Shown: positions 12,365 to 23,458 of the stretch, piece after piece
Layout of the letters: every line of letters starts with the position of its first letter
How positions within the stretch are numbered: the first letter of the stretch is position 1
Assembly: GCA_949130495.1 (NCBI GenBank)
Contig: OX422222.1
Location: 273,720,109 to 273,784,108 of the forward strand
Direction of reading: 5' to 3'
DNA: 64,000 nucleotides
Source: Sambucus nigra
Taxonomy: Eukaryota; Streptophyta; Magnoliopsida; Dipsacales; Adoxaceae
Notes under the pieces: generated by a model
Told to the model about the DNA's origin: nothing
The model's database searches: none
What the model saw: only the letters and a program-made list of their open reading frames with translations
Position numbers and translations under genes: made by a program

Positions 12365-13620
12365 TGTAAGGACATAAATTTCCAATTTAGTCCCAGCATT
12401 ATTTTGACTTAATTCCGTGAACAAAACGGTGTTTGTAATATGTCATACGGAGATTTTATTTTGTCACGATCCCACTTGGTCTATGATATATTGAAGAAAT
12501 TGAAAACGTTGGGGCAAAGCTTCAAATAATTAATCATGCCGAAGTTTAATTGGTGCAAGTTTACTCGTCTTCAAGTTAAATGCATTCCAAGATCACTCAG
12601 GCATAAATGCATATAATTTATGGTGCTCGGAATTATTTTTATAAAAGATAAGGATGTATTTTTATAAAGAAAAATGTTTTAAAATGTTTTTAAAAGTGTT
12701 TTGAATGGTTTACACTACGTTTTATTCTGATAAGTTCGAATAGGAGTTTGACTTATTTGGATCTCTTTTGGAAGAGACGTTTTAATCAAAAAGTCAAACT
12801 GACACGTGGGCTCGTTCAAACGACAACCAGTCTCATTCAAACGAGATGGGTATGTCGCGCGAACGATAGCCCTATGTCGTTCGAATGACATGATTTTTGA
12901 GGCAACGTTTAAATCTTATTTAAAGTGTGTTTTCATCAGAATTAAGTGTGTGTGCATTCGGGGATAATAGTTTACGAACTGTACGAGTTTGGCACATATT
13001 TTCTAAGGTTTAAAAAGCTTAAACACATCCTTAAAGTTTGCAAAGATCCGAGTTATCATTCTTATATGTTTACGTGATGTTACTGCACCAAGTTTGTTTG
13101 TTCTACACTTGAACATCAAGGTTTTGCGGTGAAGAAAAGAGAATGACTTCTTGTTCGACATCGTAGAGGTATAAAATCCATTCGGTGGACACCGAGACAT
13201 ACGTGGACGCGTGAGTTATGGACAGGTATCGTGGAAGATGAAATTTCTGTGTGGGCACTATTGAATAACGGTAGAATATCAGAAGGAGCATCAAGACCCA
13301 TGGGGATAGAGTCATTGAGTAAGGCTAATCAGTCTTTTGTAAAACCTTTGTTCATAGTGATTGTCTGGCTTGGGACGTCCGAGGTTGTTTTCCCATTTTG
13401 GGTTTTTTTCTCATACATCCGGCGTTGTGAGTATTCTTTTCTTTACTTTACCTGCTTTAATCACTAGATGTATGTTTAGGATTAATCAAGATATAATTGG
13501 TTTAAAGTAAGAATTGGGTTTTCACAATAACTTGGTTTGGTGCACATGAAAAGTTGAATAATTTTTTTAGTAAAAATTGGTTTGATTTGAAAGACACATA
13601 AGGGCCAGCCCGTTTCTAAA
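12365..13620 (+). repeat. Element B LTR copy 1
   Basis: Starts TGTAAGGACATAAATTTCC; its end reads CGTTTCTAAA where the other copies read CGTTTCTACA. It contains the palindrome array at about 12810-12890 (TCGTTCAAACGA, TCGCGCGAACGA, GTCGTTCGAATGAC). It is preceded by the target duplication TATAC. Confidence 0.85.
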
Positions 13621-14053
13621 AAGATGTTGGGGGAGATTTGAGCATGTTTTGGATTATATATTTTATAAATTGGTATTACAAATTGGTAGTTTAAATTTGG
13701 TATCATTTTGTGCTCAAACTGTTTAACAAAATTTTTTCAGAGTTTATTCATATTGGTATCTATTGTTATTTGGTATCATTTGGCTATATATATTGGTTTC
13801 ATTTGTTCCTCCATAATTCACTGGGTATTTATTTGTCTATTTCATGTGTGTAGGTATGCCTTAGCGATTTTAGATTTTAAGTCTACACCACATTCAGACA
13901 ATTCATGCTTTCCGGTGCTATATATTCTACTTCGTGACCTGTATTTTTGATTTGGGGTTTATGGAATGGGATTTAGGCGTCATACGGCTTGACGGACCGA
14001 CTTAGGCATTTCACTGGTTTAGTTTTGTCCCGAAATAGTCAAAGGGGGAGATT
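13621..14053 (+). repeat. Element B truncated internal fragment between LTR 1 and LTR 2
   Basis: This 433-bp piece is homologous to 18861-19311, the 3' end of the complete internal region, and ends with the polypurine tract CAAAGGGGGAGATT. It begins exactly at the LTR 1 end with AAGATGTTGGGGGAG, matching GATGTAGGGGGAG at 18855-18867. One deletion endpoint is thus an LTR edge and the other an upstream polypurine tract. Confidence 0.8.
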
Positions 14054-15295
14054 TGTAAGGACATAAATTTCCAATTGAGTCCGTGTATTTTTTTGACTTA
14101 ATTTCGTGAAAAAAACTGTGTTTGTAATATGTCATAGGGAGATTTTATTTTGTCACGATCCCACTTGGTCTATGACGTATTGAAGAAATTAAAGACATTG
14201 CGGCAAAGCTTCAAAGAATTAATCATGCCGAAGTTTAATTGGTGCACGTTTACTCGTCTTCAAGTTAAATGCATTCCGAGATCACTCAGGTATGGATGCA
14301 TATAATTTATGGTGCTCAGAATTATTTTTATAAATGATAAGGATGTATTTTTATAAAGAAAAATATGTTAAAATGTTTTAAATGGTTTATACTACGTTTT
14401 ATTCTGATAAGCTCGAAAAGGAGTTTGACTTATTTGGATCTCTTTTAGAAGAGACATTTTAATCAAAAAGTCAAAAAGTCAAATTGACACGCGGGCTCGT
14501 TCAAACCACAACCAGTCTTATTCAAACGAGATGGGTATGTCGCGCGAACGACAACCCTATGTCGTTCGAACGACACGATTTTTGAGGCTGCGTTTAAATC
14601 TTATTTAAAGCGTATTTTCGTCAGAATTAAGTGTGTGTGCAATCTGGAAAAACTGATTACGATCCAGTACGAGTTTGGCACATGTTTTCTATGGTTTAAA
14701 AAGCTTAAACCATCCTTAGATTTGCAAAGATTCGAGTTATCATTCTTATATGTTTACGTGATCTTTCTGCACCAAGTTTGTTTGTTCTACACTTAAATTT
14801 TGGGGTTTTGCTGTGAAAAAAAGAGAAGGACTTCTTGTTCGACATCGTAGACGTATCAAAGCCATTTGGTGGACAACGAGATACACGTGGACGCGTGTGT
14901 TGTGGAAAGGTATTGTGGAAGACAAAATTTCTACGTGGGCACTATTGAAGAACGGTAGAAGATCAGAAGGAGTGTTAAGACCCTTGGGGATCGAGTCATT
15001 GAGTAAGGCTAATATGTCTTTTGTAAAACCTTTTTCATAGTGATTGTCTGGCTTGGGCCGTCTGAGGTTGTTTTCTCGTTTTGTGTTTTTTCTTCGTACA
15101 TCCGGCGTTGTGAGTATTCTTTACTTTACTTTATTTAATCACTAGATCTATGTTTATGATTAATCAAGATAAAATTGGTTTAAAGTACGAACTAGGTTTT
15201 CACAACTTGGTTTGGTGCACATTAAAAGTTGAATAATTTTTTTGATAAAAATTGGTTTGATTTGAAACACACATAAGGTCCACCCTGTTTCTACA
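14054..15295 (+). repeat. Element B LTR copy 2 (functional 5' LTR of the complete unit)
   Basis: Starts TGTAAGGACATAAATTTCC right after the polypurine tract and ends TGTTTCTACA, followed by three bases and the primer binding site. The palindrome array (14495-14580) includes GTCGCGCGAACGAC and GTCGTTCGAACGAC. Confidence 0.85.
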
Positions 15296-15298
15296 AAT

Positions 15299-15310
15299 TG
15301 GTATTAGAGC
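15299..15310 (+). promoter_or_regulatory. Element B primer binding site (initiator Met tRNA type, one mismatch)
   Basis: TGGTATTAGAGC differs from the canonical TGGTATCAGAGC by one C-to-T change and lies 4 bases behind the LTR. Confidence 0.85.
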
Positions 15311-15344
15311 TAGAAAACATATTTTATTTGTTTTTTGATCCCGT

Positions 15345-17228
15345 GTGTTTTCAAAGAAGAATTTTGGATATAATGAATTTTCTCGAACTCTCATTTTTTA
15401 TGCCAGTAATTACACTTATTGGAAGATGAGAATGAGATGTGCATTAAAATCTATTGATGATCGTGTCTGGCTAGCAGTTGAGAAAGGTTGGACACTCCCT
15501 GTCACTATTGTAGGTGAGGTCACTAGTTTAAAGCCTGTTGAGTCATGGACTAAAACTGAACAAAGACTTGCACAATATAATTCTAAGGGTCTGCCCATTA
15601 TTTCTTCACATGTCACACATGAATAATATAATAGAATTATGACTTGTGAAACATCAAAAGAGGCTTGGGATATTTTATCACTCACTCACGAGGGCACTAA
15701 CACGGTTAGGGCATCGAAGCTTCAAAATCTCACTACACAGTTTGAGACCATTAGGATGTTAGAGAGTGAGACTTTTGATGAGTTTTATGCTAGGATGTCC
15801 AATATTGTCAACTCGTTGTTTAACCTGGGTGAGAAAATTCTCGACGACCGTGTCATTAAGAAAATTCTTAGGTAGTTGCCTAGTAGGTTTGATGCGAAAA
15901 TGAATATCTTAAACTCCTTGGGTAAGTTAGAGTCTATGAAACTAGAAGATATTGTAGGTGATTTACAAACCTATGAAATCGATATGATTACCTCCAAGAA
16001 AGTGCCTAAGAAAGAAAAGGGTATTGCTTTGAAAACCCGAAAGGAGGAAATTAAAGTTTCGGATTCGGATTTCGATTTTGAGGATGTTGCTTTGTTTTCA
16101 AATAAATTTTAAAAAATTATTAAGTTTCAAAAGCAATTGAAAGATGCCAAGAGATTTGAAAAATTCAATAACAACAAAGTTGATACCACCTCGAAGGATA
16201 AGTTTGAGAAGCCTAAGAGAGATGAGTCGGATAAGTGTTTTGGGTGTGAGGGGTACGGTCACTAAGTTAAGGAGTGTCCCACTAGACTTAAGAAAGAGGG
16301 CAAACAACCCGTTGTTTATAATGATCCGAAAGAGGGAGAGAGTTCCCCCATTGATCATAACTTTGTTGTGTTTATGGCATGTCATGTGAGCAACGACGAT
16401 TCTCATGTGCATGACACTTTCGAGGAGGTTTTGAGTGTATCCCATGTTAGTGAGGGTGAAGAGAGTGCGAGGAGGAGATAGATGTGAAAGAGTTACAAGT
16501 TGCGTTTAATGAGTTGCATGCCGAAATGGTGAAGGTGAAAAAAGCTAACTCAAAATTGCAAGCTAAGTTGAATGAGCGTGCCATAGAAAATAATGATAGT
16601 TTGATTGAGGATCTTAGGGCACGAGAGAAAAAGTTTAGGGAGAAATAAGAGTTTGTGGAGAAAGAGAGAGATAGTCTCCGTGGTTTGATGGAGTTTTTAA
16701 AAAAGAAGATTTTAGCTTTTGAGGAGTCTAGGCGTTTGCTCGAGTCTAGGATTCATGAGTTGGAGGAGAGATTGCGAGACTCATCTAGAGTTAAGTTTGA
16801 TTTGGAGGCTAGGTCGGAGAAGTTAGATAAGATCTTAGGCACCGTCCAAATTAAGGGAGATAAGGGAGGTATAGGTTTTGATGAGAGAATTATTCCCATT
16901 CCCCCCGCATGGGTGAGAAACACTAAGAAGGTTAGAAAATGTCCACATATAGGTAATCATTCCCAGCATCGCGACATTTGCACATTTTGTGGTAGGAAAG
17001 GTTACCTTAGGCGTTATTGTTATGACCTTAGATAGGCTCCTAAGAAGTTTAGGAATAAAGTTTCCCTGGTTCCCCAAACCCCCATGCGTCGTTTTACACC
17101 TACTTGGGTTAGGAAATCGGATTTAGTGGCTTTAGGAATTAAACTTCATGATTCTCATTTGGGTGTGCACTTGATTCTTCCCATGCTAAATCTAAAGGAT
17201 GATATTGTTGCCGTGTTTGTCGTATACT
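15345..17228 (+). pseudogene. Element B gag (UBN2, two zinc knuckles, coiled coil), broken
   Basis: One frame runs from 15345 to about 16480 with in-frame stops at 15624, 15873, 16110 and 16254; after a shift near 16470 another frame continues to 17228. In order it encodes the YWKMRMRCALKSIDDRVW gag start, the UBN2 core (FDEFYARMSNIVNSLFNLGE, 15774-15833), an acidic SDSDFDFED stretch and a first CCHC knuckle (CFGCEGYGH, stop, VKEC; 16227-16277). A coiled coil of about 130 residues (16480-16850), a second knuckle-like motif (CTFCGRKGYLRRYC, with Tyr in place of His) and a WVRKSDL tail follow. This layout is close to gag of SIRE/Maximus elements. No protease, integrase or RT follows, although the internal region continues for 2 kb. 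Confidence 0.8.
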
Positions 17229-18394
17229 AGTTTGCTTCATGATATATTCATTGCTAGTATTATGACATGTGTATCATTTGTATTATGGGTTTTATTTGTT
17301 TGAGTCTTATTGAAAAATACAAAAATATTTTGTTTTTGAGAAAACTTTTAAAAAACCAAAAAATTTTGCTTTTATTTGAGTCAAAATATGAAAAGCCAAA
17401 AAGATTTTCGGTTTTTATTTTTGATTTTACATGTTTGATGTGGCATATTGGTGTGCTTGGACCCCCCTCCATTGTTTCGTTATCCATGTGGCTAGGACAT
17501 TTGGTCATTATTATTGATGCTTAGAATGATCTTAACCATTGCTTATATGGGGTTGTTTCGAAGTTGATATGCATTTTAATTCGACTTTGTATATATGCCA
17601 ACATTGCACACATGCACGAGTTTATATGGATGTTTGACTTCTCTTGCATATTTGAATTTGGTGAGGCGTTCTTATCTCAATCTTATCATCTATGCGTAAG
17701 TAGACTTAAGGAGAAGTGTGGATGTAAGAATCGTTTACCGCGAGGATTTGAATTGGTACCTAATTGAAAAAATGATGAGTGATTCACGGGAAAGGGATGA
17801 GAGAGTTCAAAATTAACTCGTCGTGAAAGCCACCGTTTAAAAGATCCCAAAAGAAAAAGCAATATGAAAAAGGGCCAATAACATTTTCTCTAAGTTGAGA
17901 ATGCTAGAAACCTCAAAAGATCTTGAAAATATATGTTTTTGAGGGAGTTTGGTTGGAGAAAATTTAAAACGGGTTTTCTCAACTAATCCTAATGTTGAAA
18001 CATTGCAATTTGACGCTATTGTTTGTAGAATCGTCAAAATTCTTAATTTGTGTGCATGTAGTATGTTTAGTTCATTAAGCTCACTCTTTAATTGTTATAT
18101 GGATATGATAAAGTTTGAGGATTTATCGCTATCAATTAGAGCTTCTTGATCGTTTTGATGTGTTGGAATTATGACTAATTTGTTGTAGTTTCACGCCCAT
18201 ACATTCCATATCCATGTTTGAGCATATCGGTACTATGTTTGCATGTAACTCGCATTGTTAGTTTTATGAATTTTGTGTTAAAGGCTTTCTGTTTTAGCAC
18301 TGTTTTGCTGTTATTTGGCACTTCCTGGTATTTTTTTCTGAAATTTTTTTCACTGGGCAATAATATATAATATTTTTGGGAATATGGGAAATTT

Positions 18395-18515
18395 GACAGG
18401 TCGCGAGAACTCGTTCAAACGACATCTTCATGTCGCGCAAACGACATCTGTACTTCATTCGAGCGACGTCCTCATTTCGTTTGAGCGACGTCCCTGGCTC
18501 ATTCGAAAGACAACC
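18395..18515. repeat. Array of short palindromic TTCGAACGA-like repeats in the element B internal region
   Basis: Four to five units of about 26 bp follow one another (TCGTTCAAACGACAT, TCGCGCAAACGACAT, TCATTCGAGCGACGT, TCGTTTGAGCGACGT, TCATTCGAAAGACA). Each is built round an imperfect YTCGWWCGAR palindrome followed by CATC or CGTC. The same motif family occurs in the LTRs of elements A and B. Confidence 0.7.
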
Positions 18516-19015
18516 TGAATTCTTGCTTCTGATTGGTTTGCAGTCATATTTTTGGTACTACTGGAAGTGTTTCTGGGCTGACTGGTTTATATGCCGGTTC
18601 TATTGGTTCAAAATTGATATTTTGCATATAGTCCGTTTATCACACCTGATTAAATTGCTATATTCTTTGTGTGATTCATTGGTTTACTAGCTACTGCCTT
18701 GTCATTACTTGATCATATTTAGCTGGTTGTTTCATGATTATCTACCAATTTCAAATTGAATCAAATTGGTATATTCTCATGGAAGATACTTATTGATTGG
18801 TTTATCTTTTCACCGGATTGTCTATTCTAGACAAAAAGGGGGAGAGATGTATGTGATGTAGGGGGAGATTTGAGCATGTTTTGGATTACATATTTTACAA
18901 ATTGGTACTACAAATTGGTAGTTTAAATTTGGTATCATTTTGTGCTCAAATTGTTTAACAAATAATTTTTTCAGAGTTTATTCATATTGGTATCTATTAT
19001 TGTTTGGTATCATTT

Positions 19016-19018
<3 letters not shown>

Positions 19019-19051
<33 letters not shown>
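19019..19051. repeat. TA microsatellite
   Basis: Uninterrupted (TA) repeat of about 33 bases in the element B internal region. The matching place in the truncated fragment (about 13783-13792) has only a short TATATATA, so it expanded after the two copies diverged. Confidence 0.95.
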
Positions 19052-19054
<3 letters not shown>

Positions 19055-19311
19055 TTTCATTTGTTCCTCCATACTTCCCTGGGTATTTGTTTGTCTGTTT
19101 CATGTGTGTAGGTCTGCTTCAGTGATTCGAGATTTCAAGTCTACGTCACATTCAGATAGTTCATGCTTGCCGGTGATACATATTCTAGTCTGAGTCCTGA
19201 ATTTTTGATTTTGGATTTATGGGATGGGATTTAGGCGTCATACGGCTTGACGATCGGGCTTAGGCATTTCACTGGTTTAGTTTTGTCCCGAAATAATCAA
19301 AGGGGGAGATT

Positions 19312-20574
19312 TGTAAGGACATAAATTTTTAATTGAGTCCCTGTATTATTTTGACTTAATTCCGTGAACAAAACTGTGTTTGTAATATGTCATAGGGAGA
19401 TTTTATTTTGTCACGATACCACTTGGTCTATTACGTATTGAAGAAATTGAAGATGACGCGGCAAAGCTTCAAAGAATTAATCATGTCGAAGTTTAATTGG
19501 TGCAAGTTTACTCGTCTTCAAGTTAAATGCATTCCGAGATCACTCAGGTATGAATGCGTATAATTTATGGTGCTCGGAATTATTTTTATTCAAGATAAGG
19601 ATGTATTTTTATAAAGAAAAATGTTTTAAAATGTTTTTAAAAGTGTTTTAAATGGTTTACACTACGTTTTATTCGGATAAGCTCGAAAAGGAGTTTGACT
19701 TATTTGGATCTCTTTTGGAAGAGACATTTTAATCAAAAAGTCAAAAAAGTCAAACCGACATGCGGGCTCGTTCAAATGACAACCAGTCTCATTCAAACGA
19801 GATGGGTATGTCGCGCGAACGAGAGACCTATGTCATTCGAATGACACGATTTTCAAGGCGACATTTATATCTTATTTAAAGCGTGTTTTCGTCAGAATTA
19901 AGTGTGTGTGTGTTCTGGAAAAACAGTTTACGATCGAGTATGAGTTTGGCACATGTTTTCTAAGGTTTAAAAAGCTTTAACACTTCCTTAGAGTTTGCAA
20001 AGATCTGAGTTATCATTCTTATATGTTTACGTGATCTTGCTGCACCAAATTTGTTTGTTCTACACTTGAACATCAGGGATTTACGGTGAAGAAAAGATAA
20101 TGACTTCTTGTTCGACATCGTAGAAGTATCAAAGCCATTCGGTAGACAACGAGACATACGTGGACGCGTGTGTTGTGGACATGAATCGTGGAAGATGAAA
20201 TTTCTGAGTGGGCACTATTGAAGAATGACAGAAGATTAGAAGGAGCGTCAAGACCCATGGGGATCGAGTCATTGAGTAAGGATAATCTGTCTTTTGTAAA
20301 ACCTTTGTTCATAGTGATTGTCTGACTTGGGCCGTCCGAGGTTGGTTTCCCGTTTTCGATTTTTTCCTCGTACATCCGGTGTTGTGAGTATTCTTTACTT
20401 TACTTTACTTCCTTTAATCATTAGATTTATGTTTAGGATTAATCAAGATAAAATTGGTTTAAAGTAAGAATTGGGTTTTCACAACTTGGTTTGGTGCACA
20501 TTAAAAGTTGAATAATTTTTTTGGTAAAAATTGGTTTGATTTGAAACACACATAAGGGCCACCCCGTTTCTACA
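19312..20574 (+). repeat. Element B LTR copy 3 (3' LTR)
   Basis: Starts TGTAAGGACATAAATTTTT behind the polypurine tract and ends CCGTTTCTACA, followed by the target duplication TATAC at 20575-20579. Its palindrome array lies at about 19770-19850. Confidence 0.85.
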
Positions 20575-20579
20575 TATAC

Positions 20580-22837
20580 CAAATAAGCAGTTTCCTCTTT
20601 GCTAGTATGAGGGTCTTGGGTACATTCACTAGTAGTCTCAAAGGTTGAGTTCACATGGTCAAGATTGACCAGGTTGAATACATAGTTGAAACGTCATATT
20701 ATCTTCCATTTATCACTATAACCTTTTACAATTTTATACATGTTCATTGTTTTCTATTAAATTTATTTCCATGTTCTATTTATCTACTATATTATTTAAA
20801 TAGGCCAATAGTGGAGTTTATTTATTTCGTAACCAAAAAGTACAGTTAGAGGACCGGTTGTACACTATATCTAGTACAAAGAGACTTTCACGTAAAAGAC
20901 TATATAATTTTCCTCCATATTAGCCAATGTTTGAAACAAAAAAAGTAGATAAAATCTATGCCACCACCCAAAATGCACCATCCTTAGTAACAAACTACTG
21001 AAAACAATATAAAGCCCCATAAAACATGACTAGATAACATCATTTCAAAATCTAGGGAGGCAAAAAAATAATATGAGGTTTATATGTTGCCACTCCACGA
21101 TATCTGGCATAGCTTTCCCATTTGTATGTTGGATTAGGTTTTATTTGCTAACATTTATCAGTTGAGTTTACTTTTGTATAATTACCTAGATTGACCCAAT
21201 GAATTCATGGCCAGGATTTGTATCCTTTTTAAAAACTATTCATGTATAAATCCATGTAATAAAACCATTTTCATAACCTATGAACTTTAAGTACTTAATC
21301 TAATGTCACGTAGGATTTTTAGTTTGATCCAATTGCCAAAACCATGAGGATTATTAGCCAATTGCCATATTAAATTGTTACATGAGCAAGGAAGAAAATT
21401 ATGCTGGTCATTTTGGGTGGTGGGGGAATCAACCAGAGTTTTGCCTTTTTATCAGAAGAATTTTGATAGGTTGATTGGTGAAAAAGTAAATACAACAAAT
21501 ATTTGGATGAAAGGATATAGTTGGATTTTGTGTTTTTCTTAATATTAATTTAGTGATTTGATTACAACGCCGTGTTTTGATTGAATAACTCCTTGTATTA
21601 CATCTCATGTACTCAATCTTTTAGTGGCGGAGTTGAGATTTTACCTACATAAACTGAATGTTGGCATATATGATGTGGTTCAGAGTTTGTTATCCCTTCA
21701 ACTACACTAAAATCACCTTACGGGTGAAATTAAATGTCTATTCTAAGTAATAATTAGAAATATATTGGGTTGTATAGTTAAATGACTAGTGTTGATTCTT
21801 CCTACAAAATTAAGATTGCCTAATTTGCAGTTCTGGTAAAGGGTAGGCTAGATTTATGTATAACAGACTAACATTAGGTTCTTTTAATGATATAGTGATT
21901 TATAGATCTACTGTCTATGAAACATTGAAATGACATGAAAGCATATGAATATGCACTTTGGGTCATTGTCCAATGCGACTTTTATTCAAGTCAAATTTGA
22001 TATGTTCTCGGTTTGACATGATATTTTTTTTAGATAAATTCCAGAAAATTAGTATGTTCTTACTCTAGATATCTTTCTAGTCACATGTTTATTATTAAGA
22101 TAACATCATCCTGGTTATGTTCATAACGGTTTCATAGAGGGCAAGTATTTGTCCCTTTTTTTATTTGGTAAGCTCTTTGTTGAATAAAATGTGATAACTT
22201 TATTATAACAACAATTATTTTGTTATCAGTTGCAGTGGTTACAATCTATGTTTTATTTGCAACCGCCTAGAGATATGCAAATGAGGAGGTCCACATTTGA
22301 TGGGAATATTTCTAGTTGTATTCCGGTTATCTTTTAGGAGTAATCGGCGAGGTCGCAATACGAGTGACATTTGTTATCATAACAACATGCAAAGTTTTGG
22401 ATGTGTTAGAGATAATGCCTAGAGTTGTGTATATGAAGCACGAAGAGTACTGATAGTTCTTATATTGCACGTATAATCAGCTTGAAGTAGAAAACTTGTT
22501 CATATTAATTAATTTAATTTTTTGGATATAATTGTTATGTTCTTAGCTATTTTTATTATTTTCTATGATGAAGGGTGGTGGCATGTGGTGCATAATTTTT
22601 TTTATAATTGAAACTCAATGACCATTTACCTTTTTTATAATAATTTGTATTTAACATTTAAACTTGGGTTTATATATTGTGTTTCTTATTTATATTTGGT
22701 TACTAATTGGTTATTATGGTGTTGGTTGTTGTTAGTTATTGTTAAAATATATCAATAATTGCTGCTACAGGTGAAATAATATATTGCTGGATAGTGGCAT
22801 TGACTATATTGCCAAACAATGTTTTTTATTCTACTGT
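20580..22837. other. CACTA right internal region, no recognisable gene
   Basis: About 2.3 kb of AT-rich DNA. The largest ORF (20655-20849, 64 codons) has no motif I recognise, and I see no transposase domain in any frame. Confidence 0.6.
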
Positions 22838-23111
22838 AGAGCATTGTCATGAACTTTGACCGTGATAAGTCCTTGACAAGGAAAACTCGTCAAGGACTTT
22901 TCAAGGTCAAAGTCCTCGACAAGTTTTGTTTTGTCATGGATTTGCCACGAAATTTGACCATAACAAGGTTATGTTGTCATGGTCATGCCCGTGATAAGGA
23001 AAAACTTGTCATGGACTTTGACCTTGACAAGTCCTTGCAAGAAAAAAATTTTCATCCACATTCTTATCATGGTCTTTCACCGTGACAAGTGCCACTTGTC
23101 AAGGTCTTTGA
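22838..23111. repeat. CACTA right subterminal repeats
   Basis: Dense short direct and inverted motifs: CCTTGACAAG, CTCGTCAAGGAC, TTGTCATGG, CCGTGATAAG and CCGTGACAAG, at least ten copies in 270 bp in both orientations. In En/Spm-type elements such subterminal repeats bind the TNPA-like protein that pairs the ends; that role here is inferred from position and style. Confidence 0.7.
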
Positions 23112-23113
23112 TC

Positions 23114-23141
23114 CTGACAAATATCCTGTTTTGGTGTAATG
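23114..23141. repeat. CACTA right terminal inverted repeat
   Basis: Ends CCTGTTTTGGTGTAATG, the complement of CATTACACCAAAACAGG; the canonical third base C is T here. The target duplication TAA follows at 23142-23144. Confidence 0.85.
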
Positions 23142-23144
23142 TAA

Positions 23145-23458
23145 TTGAGACCAAATTTTCGACTAAGAGCATCTGCCACCACATTGGCCCTGCTGGGATG
23201 ATACTCTAAGAAAAAGTCGTAGTCTTCCATTAACTCAATCCATCTCCTCTGACGAAGATTTATATTGCGCCGAGTGAAAATGTTCCCCAATCTCTTATGA
23301 TCCGTATACATCTCAAACCGTTCACCGTATAGGTAGTATCTACAGATCTTTAGTTCAAACACCACTGCAGCTAAATCCAAGTCGTGGGTGGGGTAGTTCC
23401 TCTTATGAACCTTCAATTTGCGGGATTCATAAGGAACCACCTGCCCCCCTTGCATCAA
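23145..23458 (-). pseudogene. Element 0 RNase H domain (C-terminal part), cut by the CACTA insertion
   Basis: The minus-strand frame reads GGQVVPYESRKLKVHKRNYP, then HDLDLAAVVFELKICRYYLYG, YTDHKRLGNIFTRRNINLRQRR and finally ADALSRKFG. These are the conserved blocks of the Ty3/gypsy RNase H, with the TDHK and ADALSR signatures intact. After KFGLN the frame runs across the target site into the CACTA terminus, so the domain ends abruptly at the insertion. Confidence 0.9.

Larger units (their letters stand above)
17229..19311 (+). other. Element B 3' internal region, non-coding
   Basis: About 2 kb where an autonomous copia element would carry pol. I see no protease, integrase, RT or RNase H motif in any frame, only short ORFs. 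Polypurine tracts occur at 18830-18843 (ACAAAAAGGGGGAG), 18861-18872 and 19297-19311, the last abutting LTR 3. Confidence 0.7.
12365..20574 (+). mobile_element. Element B: gag-only Sirevirus-like element as an LTR-fragment-LTR-internal-LTR dimer
   Basis: Three LTR copies (12365-13620, 14054-15295, 19312-20574) start TGTAAGGACATAAATT and end (C)CGTTTCTACA or a mutated form. The target duplication TATAC lies at 12360-12364 and 20575-20579, at the outer edges only. The array therefore behaves as one insertion or arose in place after insertion. The second and third LTRs bracket a 4-kb internal part with primer binding site and gag but no pol. The first and second bracket only 433 bp, which matches the last 450 bp of that internal part. 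Origin by unequal recombination between LTRs plus deletion, or by aberrant reverse transcription, is possible. Confidence 0.85.
2240..23141. mobile_element. CACTA (En/Spm-type) DNA transposon, 20.9 kb with nested LTR elements
   Basis: The left end reads CACTACACCAAAAAAGG. The right end, reverse-complemented, reads CATTACACCAAAACAGG, so the two form an imperfect inverted repeat opening with the hallmark CACTA. The flanking bases are TAA at 2237-2239 and TAA at 23142-23144, the 3-bp duplication expected for this superfamily. It lies inside the RNase H-to-integrase part of element 0. Removing elements A and B with their duplications leaves about 6.75 kb. The right subterminal region (22838-23111) is full of short inverted CTTGACAAG/TTGTCA motifs, as in CACTA elements. 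I found no TNPD/TNP2-like or TNPA-like protein, so it is probably non-autonomous or fully decayed. Confidence 0.85.
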
